From Corynebacterium mendelii (GTDB lineage Bacteria; Actinomycetota; Actinomycetes; Mycobacteriales; Mycobacteriaceae): DNA of 64,000 nucleotides. Where the stretch lies: positions 383,818 through 447,817 of the forward strand of contig NZ_JAFLEQ010000008.1 of the NCBI RefSeq assembly GCF_017307055.1, given 5' to 3'. The notes under the pieces were generated by a model. It searched no databases. It worked only from the letters and a program-made list of their open reading frames with translations, and was not told where the DNA came from. Positions within the stretch are counted from its first letter, which is position 1, and the number at the start of each line of letters is the position of its first letter. Below are positions 34,565-43,776 of this stretch, one piece after another. The translations under genes and the position numbers were made by a program.

Positions 34565-35224
34565 ATGCCGGGACGTGAACGGCGTGACGGCGGACGCTCC
34601 GCCGACAACAAGGACAACAACAACCGCAACGACCGCAACGACCGCCGCGGCGGTGGCCGCGGCCGCGACCGCGACGACCGTCGCGGAGGTGGCCGCGACG
34701 ACGAGCGCAGCCAGTACCTGGAGCGCGTTGTCACCATCAACCGCGTGTCCAAGGTCGTCAAGGGTGGTCGCCGCTTCAGCTTCACCGCTCTGGTGATCGT
34801 GGGCGACGGCCAGGGCATGGTCGGTGTCGGCTACGGCAAGGCCAAGGAAGTTCCCGCGGCCATCCAGAAGGGTGCCGAAGAAGCACGCAAAAACTTCTTC
34901 CGCGTGCCCATGATTGCCGGCACCATCACCCACCCGGTGCAGGGTGAAGCAGCCGCAGGCGTGGTTATGCTCCGCCCGGCAGCCCCCGGTACCGGTGTCA
35001 TCGCCGGCGGTGCCGCCCGCCCGGTGCTCGAATGTGCGGGTATCCAGGACATTCTCTCGAAGTCGCTTGGCTCCGACAACGCCATCAACGTTGTCCACGC
35101 CACTGTGGATGCCCTCAAGCAGCTCGTGCGCCCCGAGGAAGTTGCCGCCCGCCGCGGCAAGTCCATCGAGGAAGTTGCCCCCGCCCGCATGCTGCGCGCC
35201 CGCGCCGCAGCCAAGGAGGCTTAA
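34565..35224 (+). CDS. rpsE: 30S ribosomal protein S5
   Basis: The 219-residue product is longer than most S5 proteins because of a disordered N-terminal extension (about residues 1-48) of Asn/Asp/Arg/Gly repeats, common in actinobacteria. The conserved core starts '[20 protein letters not shown]'. S5 acts in decoding fidelity. GGAAGGA precedes the ATG. Confidence 0.97.
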   Translation: MPGRERRDGGRSADNKDNNNRNDRNDRRGGGRGRDRDDRRGGGRDDERSQYLERVVTINRVSKVVKGGRRFSFTALVIVGDGQGMVGVGYGKAKEVPAAIQKGAEEARKNFFRVPMIAGTITHPVQGEAAAGVVMLRPAAPGTGVIAGGAARPVLECAGIQDILSKSLGSDNAINVVHATVDALKQLVRPEEVAARRGKSIEEVAPARMLRARAAAKEA

Positions 35225-35227
35225 ACC

Positions 35228-35413
35228 ATGGCTCTGAAAATCACACAGAAAAAAGGCCTCGTTGGGGCCCAGAAGAAACAAAAAGACGCGATGCAGGCGC
35301 TCGGACTGCGTAAAATCCACCAGTCCGTCGTGCACCCCGACAACGCCGCCGTCCGCGGCAACCTGAAAGTTGTCGCGCATCTCGTCACCGTCGAAGAAGT
35401 GGAAGGGGAGTAA
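35228..35413 (+). CDS. rpmD: 50S ribosomal protein L30
   Basis: The 61-residue product ([19 protein letters not shown]) is a typical short L30. It starts 3 nt after the rpsE stop and 6 nt before rplO, inside the block. Confidence 0.96.
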   Translation: MALKITQKKGLVGAQKKQKDAMQALGLRKIHQSVVHPDNAAVRGNLKVVAHLVTVEEVEGE

Positions 35414-35419
35414 ATCACG

Positions 35420-35869
35420 ATGAGTGAGCCCATCAAGCTCCACGATCTGCGCCCCGCCAAGGGCGCCAACAAAGCGAAAATCCGCGTCGGCCGCGGTGAA
35501 GCCAGCAAGGGTAAAACCGCTGGCCGCGGTACCAAGGGCACCAAAGCTCGCAAGCAGGTCTCTGCTGCGTTCGAAGGTGGCCAGATGCCGATTCACATGC
35601 GTCTGCCGAAACTGAAGGGCTTCAAAAACCCGGCGAAAATCACCTACCAGGTGGTCAATGTCGCCGATCTCGAGAAGCACTTCCCCAACGGTGGCACCGT
35701 CACCATCGCCGATCTGGTTGCGGCAGGCCTCGTGCGCCGCAAGCAGCCGGTGAAGGTTCTCGGTAACGGCGACATCACCGTCAAGGTCGATGTCACCGCC
35801 ACCAAGTTCTCGGCTTCCGCCAAAGAAAAGATCGAAGCCGCCGGCGGCTCGATCACCGTCGAAGGCTAG
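35420..35869 (+). CDS. rplO: 50S ribosomal protein L15
   Basis: The 149-residue product starts [20 protein letters not shown] and has the Gly-rich '[12 protein letters not shown]' motif. It is the last gene of the second block. secY, its usual neighbour, lies 21 kb away, and a strong terminator follows here. Confidence 0.97.
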   Translation: MSEPIKLHDLRPAKGANKAKIRVGRGEASKGKTAGRGTKGTKARKQVSAAFEGGQMPIHMRLPKLKGFKNPAKITYQVVNVADLEKHFPNGGTVTIADLVAAGLVRRKQPVKVLGNGDITVKVDVTATKFSASAKEKIEAAGGSITVEG

Positions 35870-35935
35870 GTCACACACCACGCCTTGCACCCCCGCCCCC
35901 GACAGAGTCCTGTTGGGGTGGGGGAGACGTTGAAA

Positions 35936-35978
35936 AACCGGCCCCCGCACCTGTAGTGCCGGGGGCCGGTTTTTTTTA
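35936..35978 (+). terminator. Bidirectional Rho-independent terminator after rplO
   Basis: The stem CCGGCCCCC/GGGGGCCGG (35938-35946 with 35961-35969), extended by GCAC/GTGC, is followed by a run of about eight T residues. On the other strand the A-run at 35933-35937 serves the leftward ROK gene ending at 35994. Confidence 0.92.
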
Positions 35979-35993
35979 TGCGCCTGTCACCCG

Positions 35994-37133
35994 CTATTTC
36001 CCGGACGCGGTGCAGGCCAGGGCGGCATCCAGGCTGCGTACCCGCTCCAAAGCCCCTTTGAGGACATAGCTTTCCTCCCCCGGCGACAACTTCACGGTCG
36101 GCGGGAAAGTGCAGGCACTGGTGAGCTGCTCGGTGAAAATGTCGTGCACCATGCTGCCGGCACGGGTCAGCGCACCGGTGATGAAAATATAGTTCGGATC
36201 CAGTGCCAGCACCGCCGGCAGGATCGCCTTGACGGCCATGCGGCAGAAAGACTCGACCGCCGTGCGGACCGCTTCGGGGCCGTCGTCGGCGGCTTCATAG
36301 ACCTCCCGGATGGTCATGGCGTGCTCGGCGGCAACACGGCCGATGGCCTGCTCGGCTTCCAGCAGCGGCGATGACCGGTCAGAACCTATCTCGCCGGCCG
36401 CATTGTGACCGCCCTCGAAAATCTGGCCGCCCAGGACCAGCCCGAAACCGAAAGCCTCGGAGACGTGGAGACCAATCAGCACCGCCGGTGATTCCCCGAG
36501 CTGTTCGGTGAGCTCGGAATTGGCCGCCAAGGCCGCCATTTTCGCATCATTGACGATCTCAATCGGACACTGCAGCACATCGTTGAGACCATCGACGAAT
36601 CCGGGTTCGGTCAGACTGGGGAACACGAAGGACCGGATCACCCGGTTGTCGCGGACAATACCCATGACAATGACCAGCGCCTGCTGGATGGGGGTGTCAC
36701 CGGCCTCCCGGCGAAGACGCTCGGCCATACGGTGAAACTCGGTGGCCGCGCGGGAGGCATCCGGCAAATCCGTGGTGATGGTCTGCCTGACCTGGCCCGC
36801 CGAATCAACCAACAGCCCCTCCAAGGCACCGTGGAAACCACGGATAACCACGGACACGTGGTGGTGGGGCGACAGCGAATAGCGCATGGCCGGCCGCCCG
36901 CCGAAAACCTGGTCGGTGGAGGCCTTTTCCGGGACCACCAGCTGTTCTTTTTCGAAGTGGCGGAAAATTTTCGTCAGCGTGGGACGCGATAGCCCCGTTT
37001 GGGTGGCCAGCTCCGCCAGGGTCAAACCGTGCGTTGCTTTGAACAGGCAGTTCAATGCCCGTTGTTCATTGGCTCTCCGAACGTCGAGAATGCGTTGCTG
37101 CGAGTGGCGTTTGTCCTGTTTGGGGGGGTTCAT
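35994..37133 (-). CDS. ROK-family transcriptional regulator, likely controls uronate uptake
   Basis: The 379-residue protein has an N-terminal winged helix (about residues 25-60: 'LTLAELATQTGLSRPTLTKI') and a ROK sugar-sensing domain. The Cys-rich ROK zinc motif is missing, and the kinase ATP motif is replaced by 'VVIRGFHGALEGLL', so it is a regulator rather than a kinase. It is divergent from the uronate importer operon, with a 133-nt shared promoter region, and it most likely represses that operon until a sugar acid or its oligomer binds (inference). Confidence 0.85.
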   Translation of the reverse strand: MNPPKQDKRHSQQRILDVRRANEQRALNCLFKATHGLTLAELATQTGLSRPTLTKIFRHFEKEQLVVPEKASTDQVFGGRPAMRYSLSPHHHVSVVIRGFHGALEGLLVDSAGQVRQTITTDLPDASRAATEFHRMAERLRREAGDTPIQQALVIVMGIVRDNRVIRSFVFPSLTEPGFVDGLNDVLQCPIEIVNDAKMAALAANSELTEQLGESPAVLIGLHVSEAFGFGLVLGGQIFEGGHNAAGEIGSDRSSPLLEAEQAIGRVAAEHAMTIREVYEAADDGPEAVRTAVESFCRMAVKAILPAVLALDPNYIFITGALTRAGSMVHDIFTEQLTSACTFPPTVKLSPGEESYVLKGALERVRSLDAALACTASGK

Positions 37134-37166
37134 TGGGGCCTGAAATTGGTGGATCGGGAAAATCTG

Positions 37167-37195
37167 TTGACGGGAACAACTACTAATATTACGAT
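37167..37195 (+). promoter_or_regulatory. Promoter of the uronate importer operon
   Basis: TTGACG (37167-37172) and TACGAT (37190-37195) are spaced 17 nt. Between them lies the palindrome-like ACTAATATTA, a candidate operator for the divergent ROK regulator. A similar CTAATATTAG occurs upstream of secY near 56698. Confidence 0.55.
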
Positions 37196-37266
37196 GTTCT
37201 GTAACGGTGTTAAATAAGGGTCTGCAAGAACGGCTTGCGAGGACCCCTCGACGAGAGAGAGACATC

Positions 37267-38514
37267 ATGAAGCGTATCATTGCAGCACTTTCCGTAGCCG
37301 CTCTGGCCACCGGCACCCTGGTCGGGTGTTCCGGCGACGGAAACGAAGAATCTGCAGGTGACGGTGGACAGAAATCCATCAACCTGTGGATGCCCACGCT
37401 GGCCAACGACAACCGCGACAAAGAAATGTGGAGCGAGATCTCCGCCGACTTCGAAAAGGAAAACAACGTCAAGGTCAACATCACGGTCGTGCCGTGGGAT
37501 GCCTACGAAACGAAGTTCCTCACCGGTGTCGCCTCCGGCAACGGCCCCGATGTCGGCTACCTCTACCCGGAGATGCTCGGCGACTACATCGCCAAAGATC
37601 AGCTGGTCGCCCTCGATGACTTTGTGACAGCCGAGCAGAAGGACAACCTGCTCTACCTGCCGGCCGGTCAGTTCAACGACACCCAGTACGGCCTGCCGCT
37701 TTTGGTCGGTGCCGCCCGTGTCCTGTTCTACAACAAGGACCTGCTGGACAAGGCCGGTGTTCAACCGCCGACCAACTGGGATGACTTCAAAGCCGGCGGC
37801 GAAAAGCTCAAGGCAGCCGGGATCACCCCCTGGATCGCCCCGTGGGGCGACAAGGGCCGCGGCATCATGAACTCCAACTTCTTCCCCTTCATCTGGCAAA
37901 ACGACGGTGAGCTGTTCGCCAAGGACGGCTCCAAGACGCTCTTCGACAGCCCCGAGGTTGTGGAATCGGCCGCGTACCTCAAAGACATGATGGATGCCGG
38001 GGTGCTCGACCCCTCGTCGACCGGCGCCAACGTCGAGTCCTCCCGCAAGTCCTTCCAAAACGGTGAGGTTGCCTACCTGTTCGAGTCCGAGGCCAAGAGC
38101 TCCCTGTGGGATGACGCCGGAGTCAACTACGGCTGGGTTCTCTCCCTGGACCACAAGAAGAAGGGCACCTTCATCGCCTCCGATGACCTGGTCATGTTCA
38201 AAGGCTGCGAAGACAAGGATCTCTGCTACAAGTTCATGGACTACCTCACCCAGGGCAAGCAGATGTCGCGCTTCCACAAGCAGGCCCCGTACCAGCCGGT
38301 CGGCAAAGACGAAAAGATCGACAACCCCAGCGAGTTCAGCAAGCTGTACGAAGAAAACCCCGAGGTTCTCAATGTCCAGCCGATTCTGCCGAACTCGGCC
38401 CCGACCCTGACGATCCTCTACTCCGAGATGCAGGCCATGCTCACCGGCAAGAAGAGCCCGGAAGAAGCCCTGAAAGACGCTGCTGACCAGGGCAACAAGG
38501 CCCTCGAAAAGTAA
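37267..38514 (+). CDS. CUT1 ABC transporter substrate-binding lipoprotein (uronate/oligouronate candidate)
   Basis: The 415-residue protein has lipobox LVGC (18-21) and a family 1 solute-binding fold ('INLWMPTLANDNRDKEMW' at the N-terminus, 'GVQPPTNWDDFKAGGEKL' in the middle). The ATG at 37267 is preceded by GAGAGAGAG. It leads an operon with two permeases, a DUF4091 protein and the glucuronate pathway genes, so its ligand is probably a glucuronide or oligouronide (inference). No ATPase gene is in the operon. Confidence 0.9.
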   Translation: MKRIIAALSVAALATGTLVGCSGDGNEESAGDGGQKSINLWMPTLANDNRDKEMWSEISADFEKENNVKVNITVVPWDAYETKFLTGVASGNGPDVGYLYPEMLGDYIAKDQLVALDDFVTAEQKDNLLYLPAGQFNDTQYGLPLLVGAARVLFYNKDLLDKAGVQPPTNWDDFKAGGEKLKAAGITPWIAPWGDKGRGIMNSNFFPFIWQNDGELFAKDGSKTLFDSPEVVESAAYLKDMMDAGVLDPSSTGANVESSRKSFQNGEVAYLFESEAKSSLWDDAGVNYGWVLSLDHKKKGTFIASDDLVMFKGCEDKDLCYKFMDYLTQGKQMSRFHKQAPYQPVGKDEKIDNPSEFSKLYEENPEVLNVQPILPNSAPTLTILYSEMQAMLTGKKSPEEALKDAADQGNKALEK

Positions 38515-38529
38515 ATTCCCCCCAGCTTT

Positions 38530-38582
38530 GCCGATCCGGGGCCGGCGTTTCCTGCCAGCGCAGGCCACGGCCCCGGGTCGGC
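38530..38582 (+). terminator. Intercistronic hairpin after the uronate binding-protein gene
   Basis: A 14-bp stem with one G-T wobble (38530-38543 with 38569-38582) is followed a few bases later by T5. It parallels the hairpin in the first CUT1 operon and probably reduces permease expression relative to the binding protein. Confidence 0.65.
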
Positions 38583-38610
38583 ACATGATTTTTCTCATCG
38601 GAGTCCCACC

Positions 38611-39489
38611 ATGGAGAGAAAGAAAAAAACGAAGGGCTACGCGGGCTTTTTTTATGTCCTGCCGTCGTTTGCGATCCTCATGCTGATCGCGATTGTGCCC
38701 ATCATCTACACCGCGGTTTTATCGTTCAGCGACTACGACCTGTTCGGTGCCCCCGAGTTCATCGGAACCGAGAACTACAAAGAGCTTTTCTCCGACAAAT
38801 CCTTTGTCGACGCCGTGAAGAACACGGTTATTTTCACCGCCATCGCCGTGCCGCTGCAGACGGTCATTGCCCTGCTTCTGGCTGATGTGCTCGCCCGCAC
38901 CAACAATGATGTTCTGTCCAAGTTCGTCCGCTCGGTGCTGTTCATTCCGGTGGTCGCATCCCTGGTGCTGGTCGGTACGGTCTGGCAGTACATGTTGGCC
39001 TCCAACGGCGGAACAGTCAACGAACTTCTGGACATGGTCGGAATACCGCCGGTGAACTTTCTGGGCGACCACACCAATGCGCTGATCTCCGTGTCGCTGG
39101 TCTCGGCCTGGAAACACATCGGCTACTTCCTGGTCATCTACTACGCCGGTGTCAAAGAAATCCCCCATGAGCGCTACGAGGCGGCACTGGTTGACGGTGC
39201 GGGGCGCTTCCAGCAGTTCATCCACATCACGTTGCCGGGGCTGCGCCCGATCACCTTCCTGGTGGTCATCCTCGGCACCATCTGGTCCTTCCAGGTCTTT
39301 GACCTGGTCTACGCCATGACCGGTGGCGGACCCGCGGGTGCGACAACCACGATCGTCATCGAGATCTTCGAGCAGGGCTTCCAGACCCTGCGCTTCGGCT
39401 ACGCCTCCGCCATCGCCATGGTCCTGTTTGCGGCCGTCGCCCTGGTGTCGATCGTCCAGCAGAAATTCTACTCACGGTTGGAGGACTGA
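38611..39489 (+). CDS. CUT1 ABC transporter permease (MalF-type)
   Basis: The 292-residue protein begins MERKKKTKGYAGFFYVLPS, has six helices and the EAA loop 'HERYEAALVDGAGRFQQFIH'. It ends 2 nt before the next permease gene. Confidence 0.92.
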   Translation: MERKKKTKGYAGFFYVLPSFAILMLIAIVPIIYTAVLSFSDYDLFGAPEFIGTENYKELFSDKSFVDAVKNTVIFTAIAVPLQTVIALLLADVLARTNNDVLSKFVRSVLFIPVVASLVLVGTVWQYMLASNGGTVNELLDMVGIPPVNFLGDHTNALISVSLVSAWKHIGYFLVIYYAGVKEIPHERYEAALVDGAGRFQQFIHITLPGLRPITFLVVILGTIWSFQVFDLVYAMTGGGPAGATTTIVIEIFEQGFQTLRFGYASAIAMVLFAAVALVSIVQQKFYSRLED

Positions 39490-39491
39490 TC

Positions 39492-40298
39492 ATGGCACGT
39501 TTGGGAAAGACTCTCCTCTGGGCCTTCATTGTTTTCCTGATCATCATCTCGGTGCTGCCGTTCATTTTGATGATCCTCGTCGCGTTCCAGAAACGTGAAA
39601 CCTTCGGATTCGACATCGCCGATTCCGGATTCACCTTCGACAACTTCATCGAGCTGTTCCAGGTGCAGGGATTCGGCAACGCCCTGCTGTTGTCGACCTC
39701 GGTGGTGATCATCGCCTGCGTGTCCAACGTGGTGATCTGTTCACTGGCCGCCTACGGCTTCGTGTTCAAAAAATTCGTCGGCTCCGAGGTGCTGTTCTGG
39801 ATTTACCTGGCCACCATGATGGTTCCCGCACAGGTCACGGTGATCGCGAACTTTGTGATCTTCCGCAAGATCGGCATCCTGGGCACCACAATTTCGCTGG
39901 CACTTCCCATTTTGAATGCCTTCGGTGTGTTTTTGGTCCGCCAGTTCATGGTCGGTATCCCGCCGTCCCTGCTCGAGGCCGCCCGCATCGACGGCGCCAC
40001 CGACTGGCGTATCTTCCGCTCGGTTGTGCTGCCGCTGATCCGCCCGGTGCTCACCGCATTGACCGTGTTCACCTTCCTGAGCACCTGGAACGACTTCATG
40101 TGGCCGCTGGTGTCACTGCAGTCGGATACCAAGCAGACGGTGACGCTGGCGATCTCGAAACTGTCCGGCGCGTTTTTGACCCAGTACGGCCTGGTGATGG
40201 CCGGTACGACCATTGCTTTCGTCGTTCCCTTCCTCGTCTATGTGTTCCTGCAGCGGCAGTTCGTTGAAGGTGTCGCAGCCACGGGTATCAAGGGCTAA
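39492..40298 (+). CDS. CUT1 ABC transporter permease (MalG-type)
   Basis: The 268-residue protein has six helices and the EAA loop 'PSLLEAARIDGATDWRIFRS'. The C-terminus 'FVEGVAATGIKG' is typical of MalG-like permeases. The DUF4091 gene starts 6 nt after its stop. Confidence 0.92.
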   Translation: MARLGKTLLWAFIVFLIIISVLPFILMILVAFQKRETFGFDIADSGFTFDNFIELFQVQGFGNALLLSTSVVIIACVSNVVICSLAAYGFVFKKFVGSEVLFWIYLATMMVPAQVTVIANFVIFRKIGILGTTISLALPILNAFGVFLVRQFMVGIPPSLLEAARIDGATDWRIFRSVVLPLIRPVLTALTVFTFLSTWNDFMWPLVSLQSDTKQTVTLAISKLSGAFLTQYGLVMAGTTIAFVVPFLVYVFLQRQFVEGVAATGIKG

Positions 40299-40304
40299 TC
40301 GGCG

Positions 40305-41972
40305 ATGGAAGTTTCAATTACAGACGCGTTCAGAAAAATCCATCCCACCGACACGGTTGACGACCAGCCCACTGTGGCACTGGTCGGCCCCACCGGGTCG
40401 ACGGTGAGCTTCCAGATTCATTTCCGTTTCCCCCGCCAGCAGCGCACCCCGCACTGGCCGAAGCTGGATATCGTCCTGGACGCGGAGGCCGTCGACCTGG
40501 CCGCCTACCGGGTGGATCTGGTTCCGGTCCGCTGCCCGATCTGGTATCCGGACATCTACGGCTACCAGACCAGCGAGCCGGGTCTTCTGCCGGACAAACT
40601 GGTGGCCCTTGACCTGTCGGCGGGGCACCCGTTGACGGTGGCGCCCACTCATGTCGGCTGGAACACCGTGTGGGTTGATGTGCAGCTTCCCGACAACCGG
40701 TGCACCGGCCGGGTGCATGTGCGCCTGGCCGAGCACGACACCGGTGACACACTCATCGACCGCACCATCGACTGTCGTGCCGTCGAGGTGGAAAAAGCAG
40801 AGGTTCCCACCAGTATTCTGCGGTGGATCCACACCGACAGTGTGGCCGACCACTACGGCATCGAGGTCTTCGGCCGGGACTACTGGCAGGCGGTTGAACA
40901 GCACATGCGGGCGGCGGCATCGATTGGCACCACCGCTGTGCTGGCGCCGATCTGGTCACCGCCGCTGGATGTGGAAATCGGTTCCTACCGCACCCACTGC
41001 CAGCTTCTGGGAGTGGAAAAAACCGGTGACGGCTACAGCTTCGATTTCTCCGGTGTGGCCAAGTGGATCGAATGCTCCAGGCGGGCGGGGTTAACCGGAA
41101 TTGAGGTCCCGCACCTGTTTTCCCAGTGGGGGGCGACAGCCGCGGCACCGATTTTCGTTGATGTGCCGGCGCTGTGGACCGCCCCGTCGACAACGACCCC
41201 CACTTTCGGCTGGCACACCCAAAGCAATGACCCGGAATATCTCGATTTCCTCAAACAGCTGCTTCCGCAGCTCAGGGAATTTTTGGAAAGCCAGGTCGAT
41301 CCCGACCGCATCTGGTGGCACATGTCCGATGAGCCGCGGCAGGAAAACCTGGAGTCGTTTACCAACCGCACCGGCGACCTGGTGGCACTGCTGGACGGGG
41401 CCACCATCATTGATGCGGTCAGTGACCCGGAGTTTCTCCAGGTGGTGCAGACCCCGGTGGTGGCGACCTCCGAGGTGGAGCGTTTCCGCGCGGCCGACTA
41501 TGAACCGGAATGGGTTTATTACTGTGTCTCCCAGTCTGTCGGGCAGGCCAACCAGTTCATCGCGCAGACCGCCGCCGCCCACCTGGTCCAGGGCTTCCAG
41601 CTGTACAAGTTCGCCTGCGCGGGCTTTTTGCACTGGGGTTTCGACTTCTACTACTCCCAGTATTCCCGCAGCACCATCGACCCGGCGACCAACACCGACG
41701 CCGGCGGCAACTTCCTGTCGGGGGATCCGTTCCTGGTCTATCCCGGCCCCACCCCGGCAAGCCCGGTGACAGGCTCGCTGCGTTTGGCCATGCTCAGGCA
41801 GGCCTTCACCAGCCTTCAACTGTGCTGGGCCGCGGAGAAAAAGCATGGCCGGGAGGCCGTGATCGCGGTCATCGACCCTGCCGGACAGCTGGACTATGCG
41901 GCTGGTTTCCCCGGCCCCGACCGCTACGCGGAGATCATCCGCGCGCTTGTTGAGTTGGCGGCGACCAGCTGA
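40305..41972 (+). CDS. DUF4091 glycoside-hydrolase-like protein
   Basis: The 555-residue protein has an N-terminal beta-rich part (about 1-165) and a TIM-barrel-like C-terminal part. The DUF4091 hallmarks are present: 'IWWHMSDEPRQEN', 'GFLHWGFDFYYSQ' and 'GGNFLSGDPFLVYPG' followed by 'SLRLAMLRQ'. Related domains occur in GH123 N-acetylgalactosaminidases, but general DUF4091 activity is unknown. There is no signal peptide, so it is cytoplasmic and would act on imported oligosaccharides. It lies between the importer and uxuB, suggesting release of glucuronate from a glycoside. Confidence 0.85.
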   Translation: MEVSITDAFRKIHPTDTVDDQPTVALVGPTGSTVSFQIHFRFPRQQRTPHWPKLDIVLDAEAVDLAAYRVDLVPVRCPIWYPDIYGYQTSEPGLLPDKLVALDLSAGHPLTVAPTHVGWNTVWVDVQLPDNRCTGRVHVRLAEHDTGDTLIDRTIDCRAVEVEKAEVPTSILRWIHTDSVADHYGIEVFGRDYWQAVEQHMRAAASIGTTAVLAPIWSPPLDVEIGSYRTHCQLLGVEKTGDGYSFDFSGVAKWIECSRRAGLTGIEVPHLFSQWGATAAAPIFVDVPALWTAPSTTTPTFGWHTQSNDPEYLDFLKQLLPQLREFLESQVDPDRIWWHMSDEPRQENLESFTNRTGDLVALLDGATIIDAVSDPEFLQVVQTPVVATSEVERFRAADYEPEWVYYCVSQSVGQANQFIAQTAAAHLVQGFQLYKFACAGFLHWGFDFYYSQYSRSTIDPATNTDAGGNFLSGDPFLVYPGPTPASPVTGSLRLAMLRQAFTSLQLCWAAEKKHGREAVIAVIDPAGQLDYAAGFPGPDRYAEIIRALVELAATS

Positions 41973-42027
41973 CAGACCCCGCACCACCGGAGCATGCTCT
42001 GTCCCGGCACGATTGCTGTTCCACCAC

Positions 42028-42054
42028 GCACCGCCCGGCACCGCCGGGCGGTGC
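42028..42054 (+). terminator. Hairpin between the DUF4091 gene and uxuB
   Basis: An 11-bp perfect stem GCACCGCCCGG/CCGGGCGGTGC (42028-42038 with 42044-42054) with a 5-nt loop and no T-run. It may be a processing or partial-termination site. Confidence 0.5.
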
Positions 42055-42150
42055 AGCACCCCGGCCCCCGGGGCGCACGCATCCGGGGATTTTTTCACTC
42101 AACCGATCACATCATCCGCCCACAGCCGATTGACGAAGGACTGCATCACA

Positions 42151-43773
42151 ATGGAATTGACCTGTCAGGGAATCAAGGACACCGGCGCCTACCAGCGTGC
42201 CGGAGTTGGACTGCCGCACTTTGATGTGGCGTCCACCCGGGACAAAGCCGACGATGACCCCCGGTGGGTGCATCTGGGATTCGGCAACCTGTTCCGGGCT
42301 TTCATCGCCAGAATGGCCGATGATCTGTTGTCCCGGGACATCTGGTGGCCCATCCACGGGGTGCAGACCATTGATTCGGTCGGCACCGTCCACCAGGTCA
42401 CCGACCATGATCTTCTCAGCCTTCGGGTGGGTCTGGGTGCTGACGGCACCCGGCAGCTGGATGTGATCGGCAGCCTGGTGGCGGCCATTGAAACCACCGA
42501 CCCGGATGGTGATGAGCGTTTCCTGTCACTGTTGGCTCACCCGCGGGTGGCTGTGGTCACCGCGACGATTACCGAAAAGGGCTACCGTATCGGCTCCACC
42601 GGGGCGGATGGTCAATTCAGCTTCCACCCCGAGGTCGCTGACGCGGTCCACTCCGGCCCACAGCACTCCAGCCAGCACGCCATGGTGCAGGTTGCCCGTG
42701 GTCTGTACCGGCGTTTTACCGCCGGTGGGGCACCGGTGACGGTGATCAGCTTCGATAATTTTTCCCGCAACGGTGATGCGTTCGCCGAAGCGGTGCGCAC
42801 CATTGCCGCGGCGTGGAACGAACACGGTTTCGTCGACTCCGATTTCATTGACTGGCTCGGTGATGAGGACCAGGTTGCCTTCCCGGTGTCGGTCATCGAC
42901 AAAATCACCCCGCGGCCCAGCGGGGAAGTCGCCGACTACCTTGCGGAGCTGGGTTTTACCGATATGGCCATCGACCACAGCTACGGTGGGCCGATCGCCG
43001 GTTTCGTCAACACCGAAATCCCGGAATATTTGCTCATCGAGGATCGTTTCGCCGGTGACAGGCCGCCGCTGGATACCGTCGGCGCCATTTTCACCGACCG
43101 GCAGACCTGCCTCGATTTCGAGAAAATGAAAGTCACCACCTGCTTGAACCCGGTGCATACGGCACTGGCGCTGAGCAGCTGTCTTTTGGGTGTGCCCTCC
43201 ATCGACCGGGCGATGGGGGATGAGGATCTCAAGGCACTGGCCACGGTGCTGGTCTACCACGACAGCCTGCCGGTGGTGGTCAACCCGCAGGTCGTCACCC
43301 CGGAGGAATTCCTCGATGAACTGTTCACCCACCGGCTGACCAACTCGGCGATGCCGGATGATCCGGCCCGGATCGCCATGGACACCTCCCAGAAATTGGC
43401 GATCCGTTTCGGTGAGACGGTCACCTCCAGTCTTCAGGCCGGCCGCGACCTGGGTGAGCTTGTCGCCATCCCGCTGGTGCTGGCACTGTTTTTGCGCTAC
43501 CGGCTCGGTATCGACGATGCCGGTCAACCGATGCAGTGCTCACCCGATCCGATGCAGGAACGACTCGATGAACTCGTCGACGGCATCGGCCTGTCCGACA
43601 CGCCGCTGCCCGAGGGGAAACAAGAGGAAATCCGCGGGTTCCTCTCCGATAAGTCGGTGTTCGGATTCGATCTGGCGGCAGTCGGCATGGACCGCCGTGT
43701 CCTGGAGCTTTTCACACAACTGCGCAGTGCCCCCGGTGCTGTGCGCGCAACAATCAAGAAAGTGGTCAAGTAA
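42151..43773 (+). CDS. uxuB: Fructuronate reductase UxuB (mannitol dehydrogenase family)
   Basis: The 540-residue protein reduces D-fructuronate to D-mannonate with NADH. 'WVHLGFGNLFRAF' is the dinucleotide-binding start of the mannitol dehydrogenase family. 'VISFDNFSRNGDAF' and 'SVIDKITPRP' mark the middle, and 'EKMKVTTCLNPVHTAL' precedes the C-terminal substrate domain. It is longer than E. coli UxuB (about 486), with an extra N-terminal stretch. GAAGGA lies 12 nt before the ATG. uxuA starts 3 nt after its stop. Confidence 0.92.
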   Translation: MELTCQGIKDTGAYQRAGVGLPHFDVASTRDKADDDPRWVHLGFGNLFRAFIARMADDLLSRDIWWPIHGVQTIDSVGTVHQVTDHDLLSLRVGLGADGTRQLDVIGSLVAAIETTDPDGDERFLSLLAHPRVAVVTATITEKGYRIGSTGADGQFSFHPEVADAVHSGPQHSSQHAMVQVARGLYRRFTAGGAPVTVISFDNFSRNGDAFAEAVRTIAAAWNEHGFVDSDFIDWLGDEDQVAFPVSVIDKITPRPSGEVADYLAELGFTDMAIDHSYGGPIAGFVNTEIPEYLLIEDRFAGDRPPLDTVGAIFTDRQTCLDFEKMKVTTCLNPVHTALALSSCLLGVPSIDRAMGDEDLKALATVLVYHDSLPVVVNPQVVTPEEFLDELFTHRLTNSAMPDDPARIAMDTSQKLAIRFGETVTSSLQAGRDLGELVAIPLVLALFLRYRLGIDDAGQPMQCSPDPMQERLDELVDGIGLSDTPLPEGKQEEIRGFLSDKSVFGFDLAAVGMDRRVLELFTQLRSAPGAVRATIKKVVK

Positions 43774-43776
43774 CCG

